Assembly: GCF_035621455.1 (NCBI RefSeq)
Contig: NZ_CP141823.1
Span: 1,488,001 to 1,552,000, forward strand
Length of the DNA stretch: 64,000 nt
Direction of reading: 5' to 3'
Source: Vibrio natriegens NBRC 15636 = ATCC 14048 = DSM 759
GTDB taxonomy: Bacteria > Pseudomonadota > Gammaproteobacteria > Enterobacterales > Vibrionaceae
Shown: piece by piece, positions 1 through 8,346 of the stretch
Layout of the letters: each line of letters opens with the position of its first letter
How positions within the stretch are numbered: position 1 is the stretch's first letter
The notes under the pieces: model-generated
The model's database searches: none
Told to the model about the DNA's origin: nothing
What the model saw: the letters and a program-made list of their open reading frames with translations, nothing else
Program-made: the position numbers and the translations under genes

Positions 1-1
1 A

Positions 2-787
2 GATGCGCCAGAATCAGACAACCCACTATTCAAAACCCAAGGTGTACGCGGTTTGAGCCGAGTGATTTGTTTCTCTCCTGACCACAGCGAAACCTTACCT
101 GAACTACCAGTAGACAAAATCCGTGGCGTGATTGATACGTGGAACGAGCAAATTGAAGAGCTAGGTAAAGAGTATATTTGGGTCCAAGCGTTTGAGAATA
201 AGGGTGAAACTATGGGCTGTTCTCAGCCTCACCCACATGGTCAAATCTGGGCGAACAGTTTTTTACCAAATGAGATTGAACGTAAAGAGCAAAACCTAAA
301 GGCTTACTACCAGGAACACGGTAGCAACCTGCTGGTGGATTACGTACAAGCTGAGCTAAAAGATGGCTCCCGTATCGTCGTTGAAACCGAGCATTGGTTG
401 GCGGTTGTCCCTTACTGGGCGGCGTGGCCATTCGAAACCATGCTGCTACCCAAAACACACATTCGCCGTATGAGCGAGTTAAGTAATGAGCAGCGTGACG
501 ACTTGGCGGTAGCTATCAAAAAGCTGACCAGCCGTTATGACAATCTATTCCAATGTTCTTTCCCTTACTCAATGGGTTGGCACTACGCCCCTTTCTTTGA
601 ACAAGGCACAGATGTAGACCATTGGCAGCTTCACGCATTGTTCTACCCGCCACTTTTACGTAGCGCGACAGTTCGTAAGTTTATGGTGGGTTACGAAATG
701 CTGGCTGAAAGCCAACGCGACTTAACCGCAGAGCAGGCGGCACAGCGTCTGCGTGATCTAAGTGATTTGCACTACAAAGAACAGTAA
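2..787 (+). CDS. galT: Galactose-1-phosphate uridylyltransferase, 5' end cut by window
   Basis: GalT exchanges UMP between UDP-glucose and galactose-1-phosphate in the Leloir pathway in the cytoplasm. The reading frame is open from base 2, so the true start lies left of the window and about 261 codons remain. The catalytic His-Pro-His sits in GCSQPHPHGQIW (about bases 215-250). The C-terminal half has the conserved PYWAAWPFETMLLPK and WHYAPFFEQG blocks. A TTG at 53 is not a real start because family sequence continues upstream of it. galK follows after 210 bp, consistent with a galT-galK order. Function is near certain. Confidence 0.96.
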   Translation, partial: DAPESDNPLFKTQGVRGLSRVICFSPDHSETLPELPVDKIRGVIDTWNEQIEELGKEYIWVQAFENKGETMGCSQPHPHGQIWANSFLPNEIERKEQNLKAYYQEHGSNLLVDYVQAELKDGSRIVVETEHWLAVVPYWAAWPFETMLLPKTHIRRMSELSNEQRDDLAVAIKKLTSRYDNLFQCSFPYSMGWHYAPFFEQGTDVDHWQLHALFYPPLLRSATVRKFMVGYEMLAESQRDLTAEQAAQRLRDLSDLHYKEQ

Positions 788-790
788 CCC

Positions 791-924
791 CGTCATATTT
801 GAAACCGCAGCGTTGTTGCCTGCATAAATCCACCGGATCGCCGGCCGCCCTAATCACATAGGAAATCTATGCACATAGGGCTGAATTTACTTGTCGCCTA
901 GCTGCAATTCCAAATATTTAGGGC
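791..924. repeat. Imperfect palindromic intergenic element between galT and galK
   Basis: The left arm (about 795-830) and right arm (about 882-918) are rough reverse complements, sharing ATATTTG, GCAGC and TAAAT blocks. A central core CCCTAATCACATAG / CTATGCACATAGGG (848-880) makes a second nested palindrome. The whole would fold into one long hairpin in the galT-galK transcript. From memory it resembles a roughly 100-bp repeat scattered between genes in vibrios. I see no second copy in this window, so the family assignment is recall and not proof. Confidence 0.6.
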
Positions 925-997
925 TTAACAAAATTTTCTCGGACTATCTGCCAGTTAAAGAGAAATTGAAAAGAATTTATGAGATTAGGAATTCAAT

Positions 998-2158
998 ATG
1001 TCTGATTTAATCCAAAATGTGAAAGCGTCTTTTGAGAGCGTGTTGGGCTATGCGCCAAGCCATATTATCCAAGCGCCTGGTCGTGTAAACCTGATTGGTG
1101 AACATACCGACTACAACGATGGTTTTGTACTGCCATGTGCAATTAACTATCAAACGGTTGTTGCGGCAGCAAAGCGTGAAGACAACCTGGTACGCGTGGT
1201 ATCGGTTGATTACGATAACGCGGTTGATGAATTCGATATCACTCAAGAAATCACATTCCAAGAAGACAAAATGTGGGCAAACTACATTCGCGGTGTCGTG
1301 AAGTGTCTTCTGGCTCGTGGCTACCAGTTTACCGGTGCTGATATCTCTGTCAGCGGCAATGTTCCTCAAGGTGCGGGGTTGAGCTCATCAGCGGCACTGG
1401 AAGTCGTGATTGGTCAGACGTTCAAAGTGCTCTTCAACCTGGAAATAAGCCAGGCGGAAATCGCATTAAATGGTCAGCAAGCCGAGAACGAATTTGTTGG
1501 TTGTAACTGTGGCATCATGGATCAAATGATTTCGGCAGAAGGCCGTGAAAACCACGCCATGTTATTGGACTGCCGTAGTCTGGAAACAGAAGCTGTTTCT
1601 ATGCCTGAGGACATGGCAGTCGTGATCATTAACTCGAATAAAAAACGTGGCTTGGTAGACAGCGAATACAACACTCGTCGTGAACAGTGTGAAGAAGCGG
1701 CACGAATCTTTGGTGTTAAAGCTCTGCGTGATGTCACCATTGAGCAGTTCAACGAGAAAGTCTCTGAGTTGGATGAATTGGTGGCAAAACGTGCGCGTCA
1801 CGTGATCACTGAAAACGATCGCACAGTCGAAGCGGCAAAAGCGCTCCGTTCGCATGATATTAAACGAATGAGTGAACTGATGGCTCAGTCTCATGCATCA
1901 ATGCGTGATGATTTCGAAATTACCGTCAAAGAAATCGACCTCCTAGTTGAGATGGTGAAAGAGGTGATTGGCGAAGAAGGAGGTGTGCGCATGACCGGTG
2001 GTGGATTCGGTGGCTGTATCGTATCTCTCGTTCCACCTGCATTGGTGGACAAGGTGAAATCGGCGGTAGAAGCTAAATATGAAGCTGCGACAGGTTTAAA
2101 AGCATCGATTTATGTGTGCAAAGCTAAAGATGGCGCAGGTCTGGTTGAAGCGTTGTAA
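998..2158 (+). CDS. galK: Galactokinase
   Basis: GalK phosphorylates alpha-D-galactose at C1 using ATP. At 386 aa it has the usual family length. The galactokinase signature GRVNLIGEHTDYND lies at residues 28-41, the GHMP ATP-binding loop GAGLSSSAA at 125-133, the catalytic Asp in CGIMDQ at D175, and the third GHMP motif MTGGGFGGC near residue 345. The ATG at 998 is preceded by TTAGGA at suitable spacing. A terminator follows, so no galM is co-transcribed downstream here, unlike the common galETKM arrangement. Confidence 0.98.
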   Translation: MSDLIQNVKASFESVLGYAPSHIIQAPGRVNLIGEHTDYNDGFVLPCAINYQTVVAAAKREDNLVRVVSVDYDNAVDEFDITQEITFQEDKMWANYIRGVVKCLLARGYQFTGADISVSGNVPQGAGLSSSAALEVVIGQTFKVLFNLEISQAEIALNGQQAENEFVGCNCGIMDQMISAEGRENHAMLLDCRSLETEAVSMPEDMAVVIINSNKKRGLVDSEYNTRREQCEEAARIFGVKALRDVTIEQFNEKVSELDELVAKRARHVITENDRTVEAAKALRSHDIKRMSELMAQSHASMRDDFEITVKEIDLLVEMVKEVIGEEGGVRMTGGGFGGCIVSLVPPALVDKVKSAVEAKYEAATGLKASIYVCKAKDGAGLVEAL

Positions 2159-2248
2159 GTATGTTTTAAGCAGCTAGAGCAAGTGATTCTGCAAACACCG
2201 CGATTAACGAGTGTTTTCTAGCCGTTTGCGTTTTAGAGAGCATCTGGG

Positions 2249-2271
2249 GTGGGCGATATGCCCACTTTTTC
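2249..2271 (+). terminator. Rho-independent terminator after galK
   Basis: GTGGGC (2249-2254) and GCCCAC (2260-2265) form a 6-bp GC-rich stem with a 5-base loop, followed directly by TTTTT. It lies between convergent galK and the araC-type gene and ends the gal transcript. Confidence 0.85.
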
Positions 2272-2303
2272 ATTATTTTATAACGGGTTGAGTAGAAGCA
2301 AAT

Positions 2304-3215
2304 TTAAGAGATGTTGGCTTCTTTGAGCGCTTTAATGTCTTTCGAAGGTGGCAAACCAAACAAGCGACTGTATTCGCGGCTAAATTGGGAAGGGCTTTCA
2401 TATCCAACTTTAAATGTTGTTGCCATTGCATCTAAGTTTTCTGTCAGCATCAATCGACGCGCTTCACTGAGTCGCAATTTCTTCTGGAACTGTAATGGCG
2501 TCATCGATGTCATTGAACGGAAATGCGTGTAAAAAGCAGATTTACTCATACCACTGTACGCTGCAAGGTCGCCTACGCTTAATGGTTTGACAAAGTTGTT
2601 CTTTAGCCAGTCAATGGCTTTGGCGATTTGGTGACTATGGCTACCTGTCGTCACGATTTGGTTTAATCGTGCGCCTTGCTCAGTCATTAATAATCGGTAA
2701 AAAATCTCTCGTTTGATTACCGGAGCCAAGATCTTAATGTTATCAGGCTCGTCTAGTAGAGTCATAAGGCGAATAAACGCATCTTGTAGCGAGCCTGACA
2801 GTTCTCCTACAGCAATACCTTTCTGTGCTTCCTTGTTGGTCTTAAAAGAAAACTCACTATCTACAATGAGTTGGGAAATCTCTTGTAAATCCAGTTCCAT
2901 TATCAGTCCAAGGTAGGGTTCATCTTCGCTTGCTTTCATTATGTTGGCAGTGATAGGGAGATCAACTGACGAGATCAGGAAATGATTGGCATCATACGTG
3001 AAGCTATCATCACCCAGAAAAACACGCTTTTTTCCTTGAGCAATCAGACAGATGCTTGGGTTGTGAGTGTAGCTGGTTGGTGGTGTAGGCGTTGTCCAGC
3101 GACTTAATCTAAGTCCTGGGATTTCGGTATCAAATTGTGTGGCATCACCGGTCCATTTTTGGATTTTTTCAGCAAGGATTGATGCTGCTACGTTTGTGTT
3201 TTGTGAATCGTTCAT
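2304..3215 (-). CDS. AraC-family transcriptional regulator
   Basis: A 303-aa protein with an N-terminal AraC_N-type cupin sensor domain (about residues 15-170: PSICLIAQGKKRVFLGDD, then the SVDLPITANI block) and a C-terminal pair of helix-turn-helix motifs (about 205-295, ending GYESPSQFSREYSRLFG). The family resembles E. coli YqhC, which activates aldehyde reductases in response to reactive aldehydes; that analogy is inference. The start at 3215 is chosen because GGAG lies 6 nt upstream of ATG, while a start at 3236 has no such site. It is divergent from the CMD gene at 3641, and the shared intergenic region carries repeated TTAGGCAA motifs, its likely operators. Confidence 0.92.
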   Translation of the reverse strand: MNDSQNTNVAASILAEKIQKWTGDATQFDTEIPGLRLSRWTTPTPPTSYTHNPSICLIAQGKKRVFLGDDSFTYDANHFLISSVDLPITANIMKASEDEPYLGLIMELDLQEISQLIVDSEFSFKTNKEAQKGIAVGELSGSLQDAFIRLMTLLDEPDNIKILAPVIKREIFYRLLMTEQGARLNQIVTTGSHSHQIAKAIDWLKNNFVKPLSVGDLAAYSGMSKSAFYTHFRSMTSMTPLQFQKKLRLSEARRLMLTENLDAMATTFKVGYESPSQFSREYSRLFGLPPSKDIKALKEANIS

Positions 3216-3640
3216 TGCTACTCCACGGGCAACCAAAGGGTTGGACTACTTCTGTCTTCGACTATTTAGTTATAACAGCCATTTTCCTTATGTAAAGATT
3301 ATTAGGCAATTTGCTATTGATAGTTCAATCACGATTTTTTCGATTGCTCTCTCGGCTTATCATGCACTTATTGTTCGTTGAGTTAGTATAAATATTTTAT
3401 ATAACAATCCATTACAGTTTATTTTCTTAGGGTTAAGTATTGGCTAAACTTCCTCTCTAGTTCTCTTGTCAATATTGGTGTTTGGATAATTAGGCAAGTA
3501 TTGGCAATCATTAGGCTAACGGGTTTTTAAATATAGGCGTAGATTTAGACATGTTGTTACCGTCAACACAACCTGCTGTCTTGTTATCCAAAGGGTATCA
3601 GGACATTGATTCGCCTTTTGATTCAAACTTCGGAGGAACC
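3216..3640. promoter_or_regulatory. Divergent control region with TTAGGCAA-type half-sites
   Basis: There is no gene here. TTAGGCAA occurs at 3302-3309 and 3490-3497. Variants are TTGGCTAA at 3440-3447, ATTGGCAA at 3500-3507 and TTAGGCTA at 3511-3518. The 3490 and 3511 copies are direct repeats exactly 21 bp apart, two helical turns, which suits an AraC-type monomer with two HTHs or a dimer. The third lies 10 bp into that gap. The same 21-bp pair appears before the second CMD gene at 7503. Confidence 0.6.
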
Positions 3641-4270
3641 ATGCAAGAACACTTTTCTGGTAAAGAACAAGCCATCATTCCAATAGCAGCATTCACTGCA
3701 AGTGGTGAGCTTGAAAAGCTGAAGATGAGTTTGGTCGAAGGGTTGAATGCTGGCCTCACCATCAGCGAAACCAAAGAAATACTGGTACAGATGTACGCAT
3801 ACACTGGTTTTCCCAGAAGCCTCAACGCGCTTGGGGCATTTATGTCTGTTATAGAAGAGCGTAAGCAGCAAGGAATCTTTGATACAGAAGGCGAGCCTGC
3901 AAGCCCTCTACCAACAGACGTAAGCAGTTTAAGTTTTGGTACTAAAAACCAAACCCAGTTAGTTGGGCAAGTTGTCTCTGGCCCTTTGTTTGATTTTGCC
4001 CCCGAAATTGACCAGTACCTAAAAGCACATCTGTTTGGTGACATTTTCCAGCGTGATGTACTGACATGGAAAGAACGAGAGCTTGCGACGATAGCAGCCT
4101 TGGCAAATATGCAGGGTGTTAATGGCCAGCTTCAGGCACATTTTGGTATCAGTTTAAATAATGGTATCACGCCAGCCTTGTTGAAAACGTTTATTGGCGA
4201 ACTAAAACAGCACTGTGGTGAGGATGTTGCATTAAATGCCGATCAAGTTCTGGATAATATTTTAGGCTAA
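3641..4270 (+). CDS. Carboxymuconolactone decarboxylase family protein, cytoplasmic
   Basis: A 209-aa two-domain CMD-fold protein. The first unit (about 8-70) contains EILVQMYAYTGFPRSLNAL. The second (about 130-205) contains DVLTWKERELATIAALANM. The AhpD-type CxxC pair is absent and only one Cys is present, so peroxidase-reductase chemistry of the AhpD kind is not expected. The start at 3641 is chosen for GGAGGA four bases upstream; the frame is open from 3551 but lacks a ribosome site there. There is no signal peptide. A close paralogue with a signal peptide lies at 7616. It is the first gene after the AraC divergent promoter. The exact reaction is unknown. Confidence 0.88.
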   Translation: MQEHFSGKEQAIIPIAAFTASGELEKLKMSLVEGLNAGLTISETKEILVQMYAYTGFPRSLNALGAFMSVIEERKQQGIFDTEGEPASPLPTDVSSLSFGTKNQTQLVGQVVSGPLFDFAPEIDQYLKAHLFGDIFQRDVLTWKERELATIAALANMQGVNGQLQAHFGISLNNGITPALLKTFIGELKQHCGEDVALNADQVLDNILG

Positions 4271-4636
4271 AGGAAACGAGTAATATTTGCGACGTTTATA
4301 TTTGGTAGCAAATATTATAATCCAGCATTGAAACACTCCCATTTTACAAATTGATGGGAGATTATCTTAGGAAAGATTGTCAGTGACGTAGTCATCACTT
4401 TTTAAAGTTTCGCGTAAGGTGTACTGATCCACTGCCTTTTTGTATTCTTTACCTTTTTATTCAGTTATTAGAGTGGCTGAGAGTATATATTTATTTTCTT
4501 TCGCTCTACATTAAATAATTTGACGAGTTTTATTAATGTGCCCGCTTGGTTTCCAAGCTATTTACTGTTCATTTATAAGTAAGCACTGGCAATGTTTGCC
4601 AACGTTAATTCCTTAATTTCTAAGTTCAGGTGTACC
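4271..4636. other. Intergenic region with two hairpins and a TGGCAA palindrome
   Basis: No gene is seen. AATATTTG (4282-4289) pairs with CAAATATT (4309-4316). CTCCCAT (4336-4342) pairs with ATGGGAG (4354-4360), a plausible weak terminator for the CMD gene, although the following T-run is poor. TGGCAATGTTTGCCA at 4587-4601 is an inverted pair of the TGGCAA core seen in the AraC control region, 36 bp before the next start, and could be a further site. Confidence 0.45.
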
Positions 4637-5530
4637 ATGACACTATCGAAAACAATCCAAGACCAACTCTGTCAGCAAGAAAAATTATGCGACACCTTCT
4701 TTGAAGGTGAGAGACCATTATACGCTGAAGAAAATAAATATCTGCATAAAGTGCGATTTTACCCGGGCGAGTCAGCGTTAAAACATTCGCAAAATATCAT
4801 GGTTAAACACTGTGAGTTTATGGGTAAATATCCCTTCTGGCATAGCAATGACATCTTGATTGAGCAGAGCCTGTTTACGGTATACGCACGAGCTGCTATC
4901 TGGTACTCAGAGAACCTGACGATGAATAACTGCGTGATCGAAGCGCCTAAAATGTTTCGCCGTGTCTCGAATCTTACTATCGAAAATACGAGATTCCCGA
5001 ATGCGGGTGAAACCTTGTGGATGTGTGATAACGTCAATTTAAACAATGTTGAAATGCGCGGCGCCGACTATGTTTTTTTGAACTGTGAAAATGTAGAAAT
5101 TGATGGCTTCAAGCTACAAGGAAACTACTCGTTCCAAGACGCTAAAAACGTCACTATTCGCAACGCGTATTTGGACTCTAAAGACGCATTTTGGGGCACA
5201 GAAAATGTTACGGTATACGACAGCGTCTTAGATGGTGAATATTTAGGTTGGCACTCAAAAAATTTACGTTTGGTTAATTGCACCATTCGAGGTGAGCAGC
5301 CGTTGTGTTACGCGCAAGATCTAATCATGGAAAATTGCGTTATGGAAGAGACGGATCTGTGTTTTGAATACGCGACATTGAACGCTGAAATTGTTTCCGA
5401 CATCATCAGTATCAAGAATCCTTTATCTGGCTCTATTAAAGCACGCTCAATCGGAGAAATTATCTTTGATAAGAACTGCAAGAACCCGGGAGGATGCACA
5501 ATTGAAACGGAATTTGAGGTGAGAACATAA
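4637..5530 (+). CDS. DUF3737 family beta-helix protein
   Basis: A 297-aa protein of the DUF3737 family; a FFEGERPLYAEE motif near the start is typical. The body is made of about ten imperfect 20-22-residue units built around N-hydrophobic-x-I/V-x-N/D (for example ENLTMNNC, NLTIENT, NVNLNNV, NVEIDG, NVTIRNA). That predicts a right-handed parallel beta-helix. No signal peptide is seen and no enzymatic function is known. The start at 4637 has CAGGTG upstream; the frame also opens at 4592. Its stop overlaps the ATG of the PatB-like gene by one base (TAATG), so the two are translationally coupled. Confidence 0.85.
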   Translation: MTLSKTIQDQLCQQEKLCDTFFEGERPLYAEENKYLHKVRFYPGESALKHSQNIMVKHCEFMGKYPFWHSNDILIEQSLFTVYARAAIWYSENLTMNNCVIEAPKMFRRVSNLTIENTRFPNAGETLWMCDNVNLNNVEMRGADYVFLNCENVEIDGFKLQGNYSFQDAKNVTIRNAYLDSKDAFWGTENVTVYDSVLDGEYLGWHSKNLRLVNCTIRGEQPLCYAQDLIMENCVMEETDLCFEYATLNAEIVSDIISIKNPLSGSIKARSIGEIIFDKNCKNPGGCTIETEFEVRT

Positions 5531-6696
5531 TGTCATCTTTCAACTTTGATCAAATTGTTGAACGGAAGGGATCTGGCAGTGTTAAGTGGGATAGCATGGG
5601 GAACAGCTCTATTCTTCCGATGTGGGTCGCGGATATGGATTTCCGCACTGCCGAACCTATTGTAAGTGCATTGAAACAACGTGTTGAGCATGGCGTATTT
5701 GGTTACACCAAAGTCCCTGACGCTTATTACGCCGCGGTTATAAACTGGTTCGGTAAAAGACATAACTTTCACGTCCAACGTGAGTGGATTCAGTACACGT
5801 CAGGCGTAGTTCCTGCGTTATCAGCTATCCTGAAAGCACTGACCAATCCGGGTGATGGCGCTATTGTTCAAACTCCCGCGTATAACTGTTTTTTCAGTTC
5901 GATTCGCAATATGGACTGCCACCTTGTTGAAAATCCGCTGGTGAATCGTGATGGTTATTACGAGATGGATTTTGACGATCTTGAACGAAAAGCTTCTCGA
6001 TCTGATGTGAAGGTTCTGATTCTATGCAACCCCCACAATCCGGTTGGCCGTGCGTGGACACAAGAAGAGCTGACCAGATTGGGTGAGATCTGCTTTAGAC
6101 ATGGTGTCAAAGTGATTAGCGACGAAATCCATTGTGATCTTACGTTTCCGGGAGTTCAACATCAGCCTTTTGCTGCCTTGGGGGATGAGTTTCTTGCTAA
6201 CACAGTGACGACAAATTCTCCGAGTAAGTCGTTCAATATCGCAGGGCTACAAATCGCCAATATCATCACTGCTGATAAACAGCTACGTGACAAAATCGAT
6301 CGCGTATTAAATATTCATGAAGTTTGTGATGTGAATCCTTTTGGCGTATCAGCATTAATGGCGGCATACAACGAAAGTGAAGCTTGGCTATATGCTCTGA
6401 GAGAGTATCTACATCAGAACTATTTGGTTGTCGTTGAATTTATTAACCAGCACTTACCACGTTTGAGTGTCGTTCAGCAGGAAGCCACGTATTTGGCATG
6501 GATTGATTGTCGTCAGCTAGATTTGCCTTCCGCAGAAATCGGCGAAAAACTGATAACTGAAGGCGCTCTTATGCTCAATCAGGGCGCGGTTTACGGCACC
6601 CAAGGCGAGGGTTACATTCGTCTCAATATGGCTTGCCCGAGAGCGCAACTACTCGATGGGCTTCAGAGAATGGCACGCGTTTTAGGTAACCTCTAA
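5530..6696 (+). CDS. PLP-dependent MalY/PatB-type C-S lyase or aminotransferase
   Basis: A 388-aa fold-type I PLP enzyme of the MalY/PatB subgroup (cystathionine beta-lyase activity in characterised members). The N-terminus ILPMWVADMDF (28-38) is diagnostic. The NPHNPVGRAW block (167-176) and SDEIHCDLTF (197-206) follow. The Schiff-base lysine is K233 in SPSKSFNIAGLQ. It is cytoplasmic. Coupling to DUF3737 by stop/start overlap is a strong sign of shared function. Within this cluster it could remove thiol adducts by C-S cleavage; that role is inference. Amino-acid aminotransferase activity is an alternative. Confidence 0.93.
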   Translation: MSSFNFDQIVERKGSGSVKWDSMGNSSILPMWVADMDFRTAEPIVSALKQRVEHGVFGYTKVPDAYYAAVINWFGKRHNFHVQREWIQYTSGVVPALSAILKALTNPGDGAIVQTPAYNCFFSSIRNMDCHLVENPLVNRDGYYEMDFDDLERKASRSDVKVLILCNPHNPVGRAWTQEELTRLGEICFRHGVKVISDEIHCDLTFPGVQHQPFAALGDEFLANTVTTNSPSKSFNIAGLQIANIITADKQLRDKIDRVLNIHEVCDVNPFGVSALMAAYNESEAWLYALREYLHQNYLVVVEFINQHLPRLSVVQQEATYLAWIDCRQLDLPSAEIGEKLITEGALMLNQGAVYGTQGEGYIRLNMACPRAQLLDGLQRMARVLGNL

Positions 6697-6728
6697 AACT
6701 GTCACTTAACTAAAAGGGAATCACTACT

Positions 6729-7208
6729 ATGTTGTTAAAGAAGTGGCACAAAACCATTTTATCCACGCTTACAGTGTTGCCCGCATTACTTATTAGCCAA
6801 ATTTGTTTCGCTTCCGGCAACGTGACCGAGAGCGGAGTTATTACCGGGGAGAGTACAATGAAGATTCGTTTTGTATTTGATGATCGCACCGTCACTGCGA
6901 CGTTAAATGATAGTCCGAGCACACAAGATTTTATCGCCCAACTACCATTAACTTTAGAGTTGGAAGATTACGCCAGTACTGAAAAAATAGCCTACCTACC
7001 ATCGAAGTTAACCAAGGAAGGGGCGCCAGCTGGCGTGAGTTCCAAAGCGGGAGACATTTCTTACTACGCACCTTGGGGGAACTTAGTCGTGTTTTATAAT
7101 AACTTTGGCTATGCATCTGGATTGATTAACCTCGGGAAAGTTGACGGCGATTTATCGCGCTTTACTTCTGGTGGTTCAATGAAAGTCACTATAGAGGTTA
7201 TTGAATAA
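6729..7208 (+). CDS. Exported cyclophilin-like-fold protein
   Basis: A 159-aa protein with a signal peptide (basic MLLKKWHK, hydrophobic core to residue 24, likely cleavage after CFA at 28). The mature part matches the Cyclophil_like2 fold: MKIRFVFDDRTVTATL, then PLTLELEDYASTEKIAYLP, GDISYYAPWGNLVVFY and a glycine-rich C-terminus. Members are small beta-barrels without proven peptidyl-prolyl isomerase activity. They often sit beside flavodoxin and aldo-keto reductase genes. It lies 32 bp after the PatB-like gene and ends in a clear terminator, so it closes the first operon of the cluster. Confidence 0.85.
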   Translation: MLLKKWHKTILSTLTVLPALLISQICFASGNVTESGVITGESTMKIRFVFDDRTVTATLNDSPSTQDFIAQLPLTLELEDYASTEKIAYLPSKLTKEGAPAGVSSKAGDISYYAPWGNLVVFYNNFGYASGLINLGKVDGDLSRFTSGGSMKVTIEVIE

Positions 7209-7227
7209 TACATTGGATTTTGTAAAT

Positions 7228-7264
7228 AAATGCCTGTTAATCAAAAAGATTAACAGGCATTTCT
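7228..7264 (+). terminator. Rho-independent terminator after cyclophilin-like gene
   Basis: TGCCTGTTAATC (7231-7242) pairs perfectly with GATTAACAGGCA (7248-7259) across a short A-rich loop, flanked by A and T tracts. This is a strong hairpin that probably works in both directions. Confidence 0.85.
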
Positions 7265-7615
7265 ACGTTAATAAGCGGGCCGAGATAAAAATGAAATTAC
7301 GCCTGATTATTACTATTTAATTAAATAGACGATGTTTACTTCTACATTTAAATGACTAGCTAGTACGAATAACGATTAATTGTTTATTGAGTAGTTTTTA
7401 CATTTTAATAGTCAAGTAAATGGTCGCGTTATTATTGTTTCCAAATGTAACATCATGTTTTTATTTATATCTCAATTCTAGTGGAGTTTGCTTAATAGAA
7501 GATTAGGCAATAATTAAACTCTTCTAGGCAAAGTAGTATGCAAATTTTGCGATAACTTTATATTTAGAGAGTGCGATTGAAGACTCAAAAATGCAAAGGG
7601 AATAGGGAGACACAA
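7265..7615. promoter_or_regulatory. AT-rich control region of the second CMD operon
   Basis: No gene is seen. TTAGGCAA at 7503-7510 and CTAGGCAA at 7524-7531 are direct repeats 21 bp apart, the same arrangement as 3490/3511. This suggests the AraC-type regulator at 2304-3215 also controls the exported CMD and cupin genes. The ribosome site AGGGAG lies just before 7616. Confidence 0.55.
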
Positions 7616-8332
7616 ATGTTTCATATAGGCAGATATTTCAGTAAATGGTCCATTTTTGTGGCGAGTTTGCTAGCGGTATTGACTATGAATACCGCAACGG
7701 CGGCAGAAGGTTTTGATACTAAAGAGAAGGCGATTATTCCGATCGCAGCGTTTGCCGCCAGTGGTGAAATCGAGAAGCTAAAAGTAAGCTTGAACGAAGG
7801 CTTGGACGCAGGTTTAACCATTAATGAAACCAAGGAAGTGCTGGGTCAGCTATACGCATATGCTGGTTTCCCTCGTAGCCTGAATGCATTGGCTGCATTT
7901 ATGCAGGTTCTTGAAGAAAGAAAGAGCAATGGAATCGAAGACGTCGTTGGTCCAGAGTCATCGCCACTACCGACAGATAAAACCAGCCTTGAATTTGGTG
8001 CTGAAAACCAAACTAAACTCATCGGTGTTGAAGTAAAAGGGCCGTTATTTGATTTCTCTCCTCAAATTGATGAATACCTGAAATCTCATTTGTTTGGTGA
8101 CATTTTTGCTCGTGATGTGCTGACTTGGAAACAACGTGAAGTCGCTACGATTGCGACTCTATCCAATATACCAGGTGTAAACAGCCAATTGGCAGCTCAT
8201 TACAGCATTAGTATGAATAACGATGTAACCGTTGATGAGCTAAAAGAATTCATCACCATCATTGAAAAGCAAGTTGGTGAAGACGTGGCTAACAACGCAC
8301 AACAAGTTCTGGACTCGGTCCTAAATAAATAA
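7616..8332 (+). CDS. Carboxymuconolactone decarboxylase family protein, exported paralogue
   Basis: A 238-aa paralogue of the CMD protein at 3641, similar along its whole length (GFDTKEKAIIPIAAFAASGE against FSGKEQAIIPIAAFTASGE) but with an added signal peptide (residues 1 to about 29, ending TATAAE). Both CMD units are kept (LGQLYAYAGFPRSLNAL and DVLTWKQREVATIATL). There is no Cys in the mature protein. The start at 7616 is chosen for AGGGAG seven bases upstream. The cupin gene follows after 14 bp and shares its promoter. The substrate is unknown. Confidence 0.88.
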   Translation: MFHIGRYFSKWSIFVASLLAVLTMNTATAAEGFDTKEKAIIPIAAFAASGEIEKLKVSLNEGLDAGLTINETKEVLGQLYAYAGFPRSLNALAAFMQVLEERKSNGIEDVVGPESSPLPTDKTSLEFGAENQTKLIGVEVKGPLFDFSPQIDEYLKSHLFGDIFARDVLTWKQREVATIATLSNIPGVNSQLAAHYSISMNNDVTVDELKEFITIIEKQVGEDVANNAQQVLDSVLNK

Positions 8333-8346
8333 CAGGGAATTCGATT

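Noticed and set aside
2160..2248. Possible missing galM after galK
   Set aside because: A terminator follows galK and the next gene is on the opposite strand. galM may lie elsewhere, so absence here proves nothing.
3641..8332. AhpD-type peroxidase function for the CMD proteins
   Set aside because: The CxxC pair required for AhpD chemistry is absent in both proteins.
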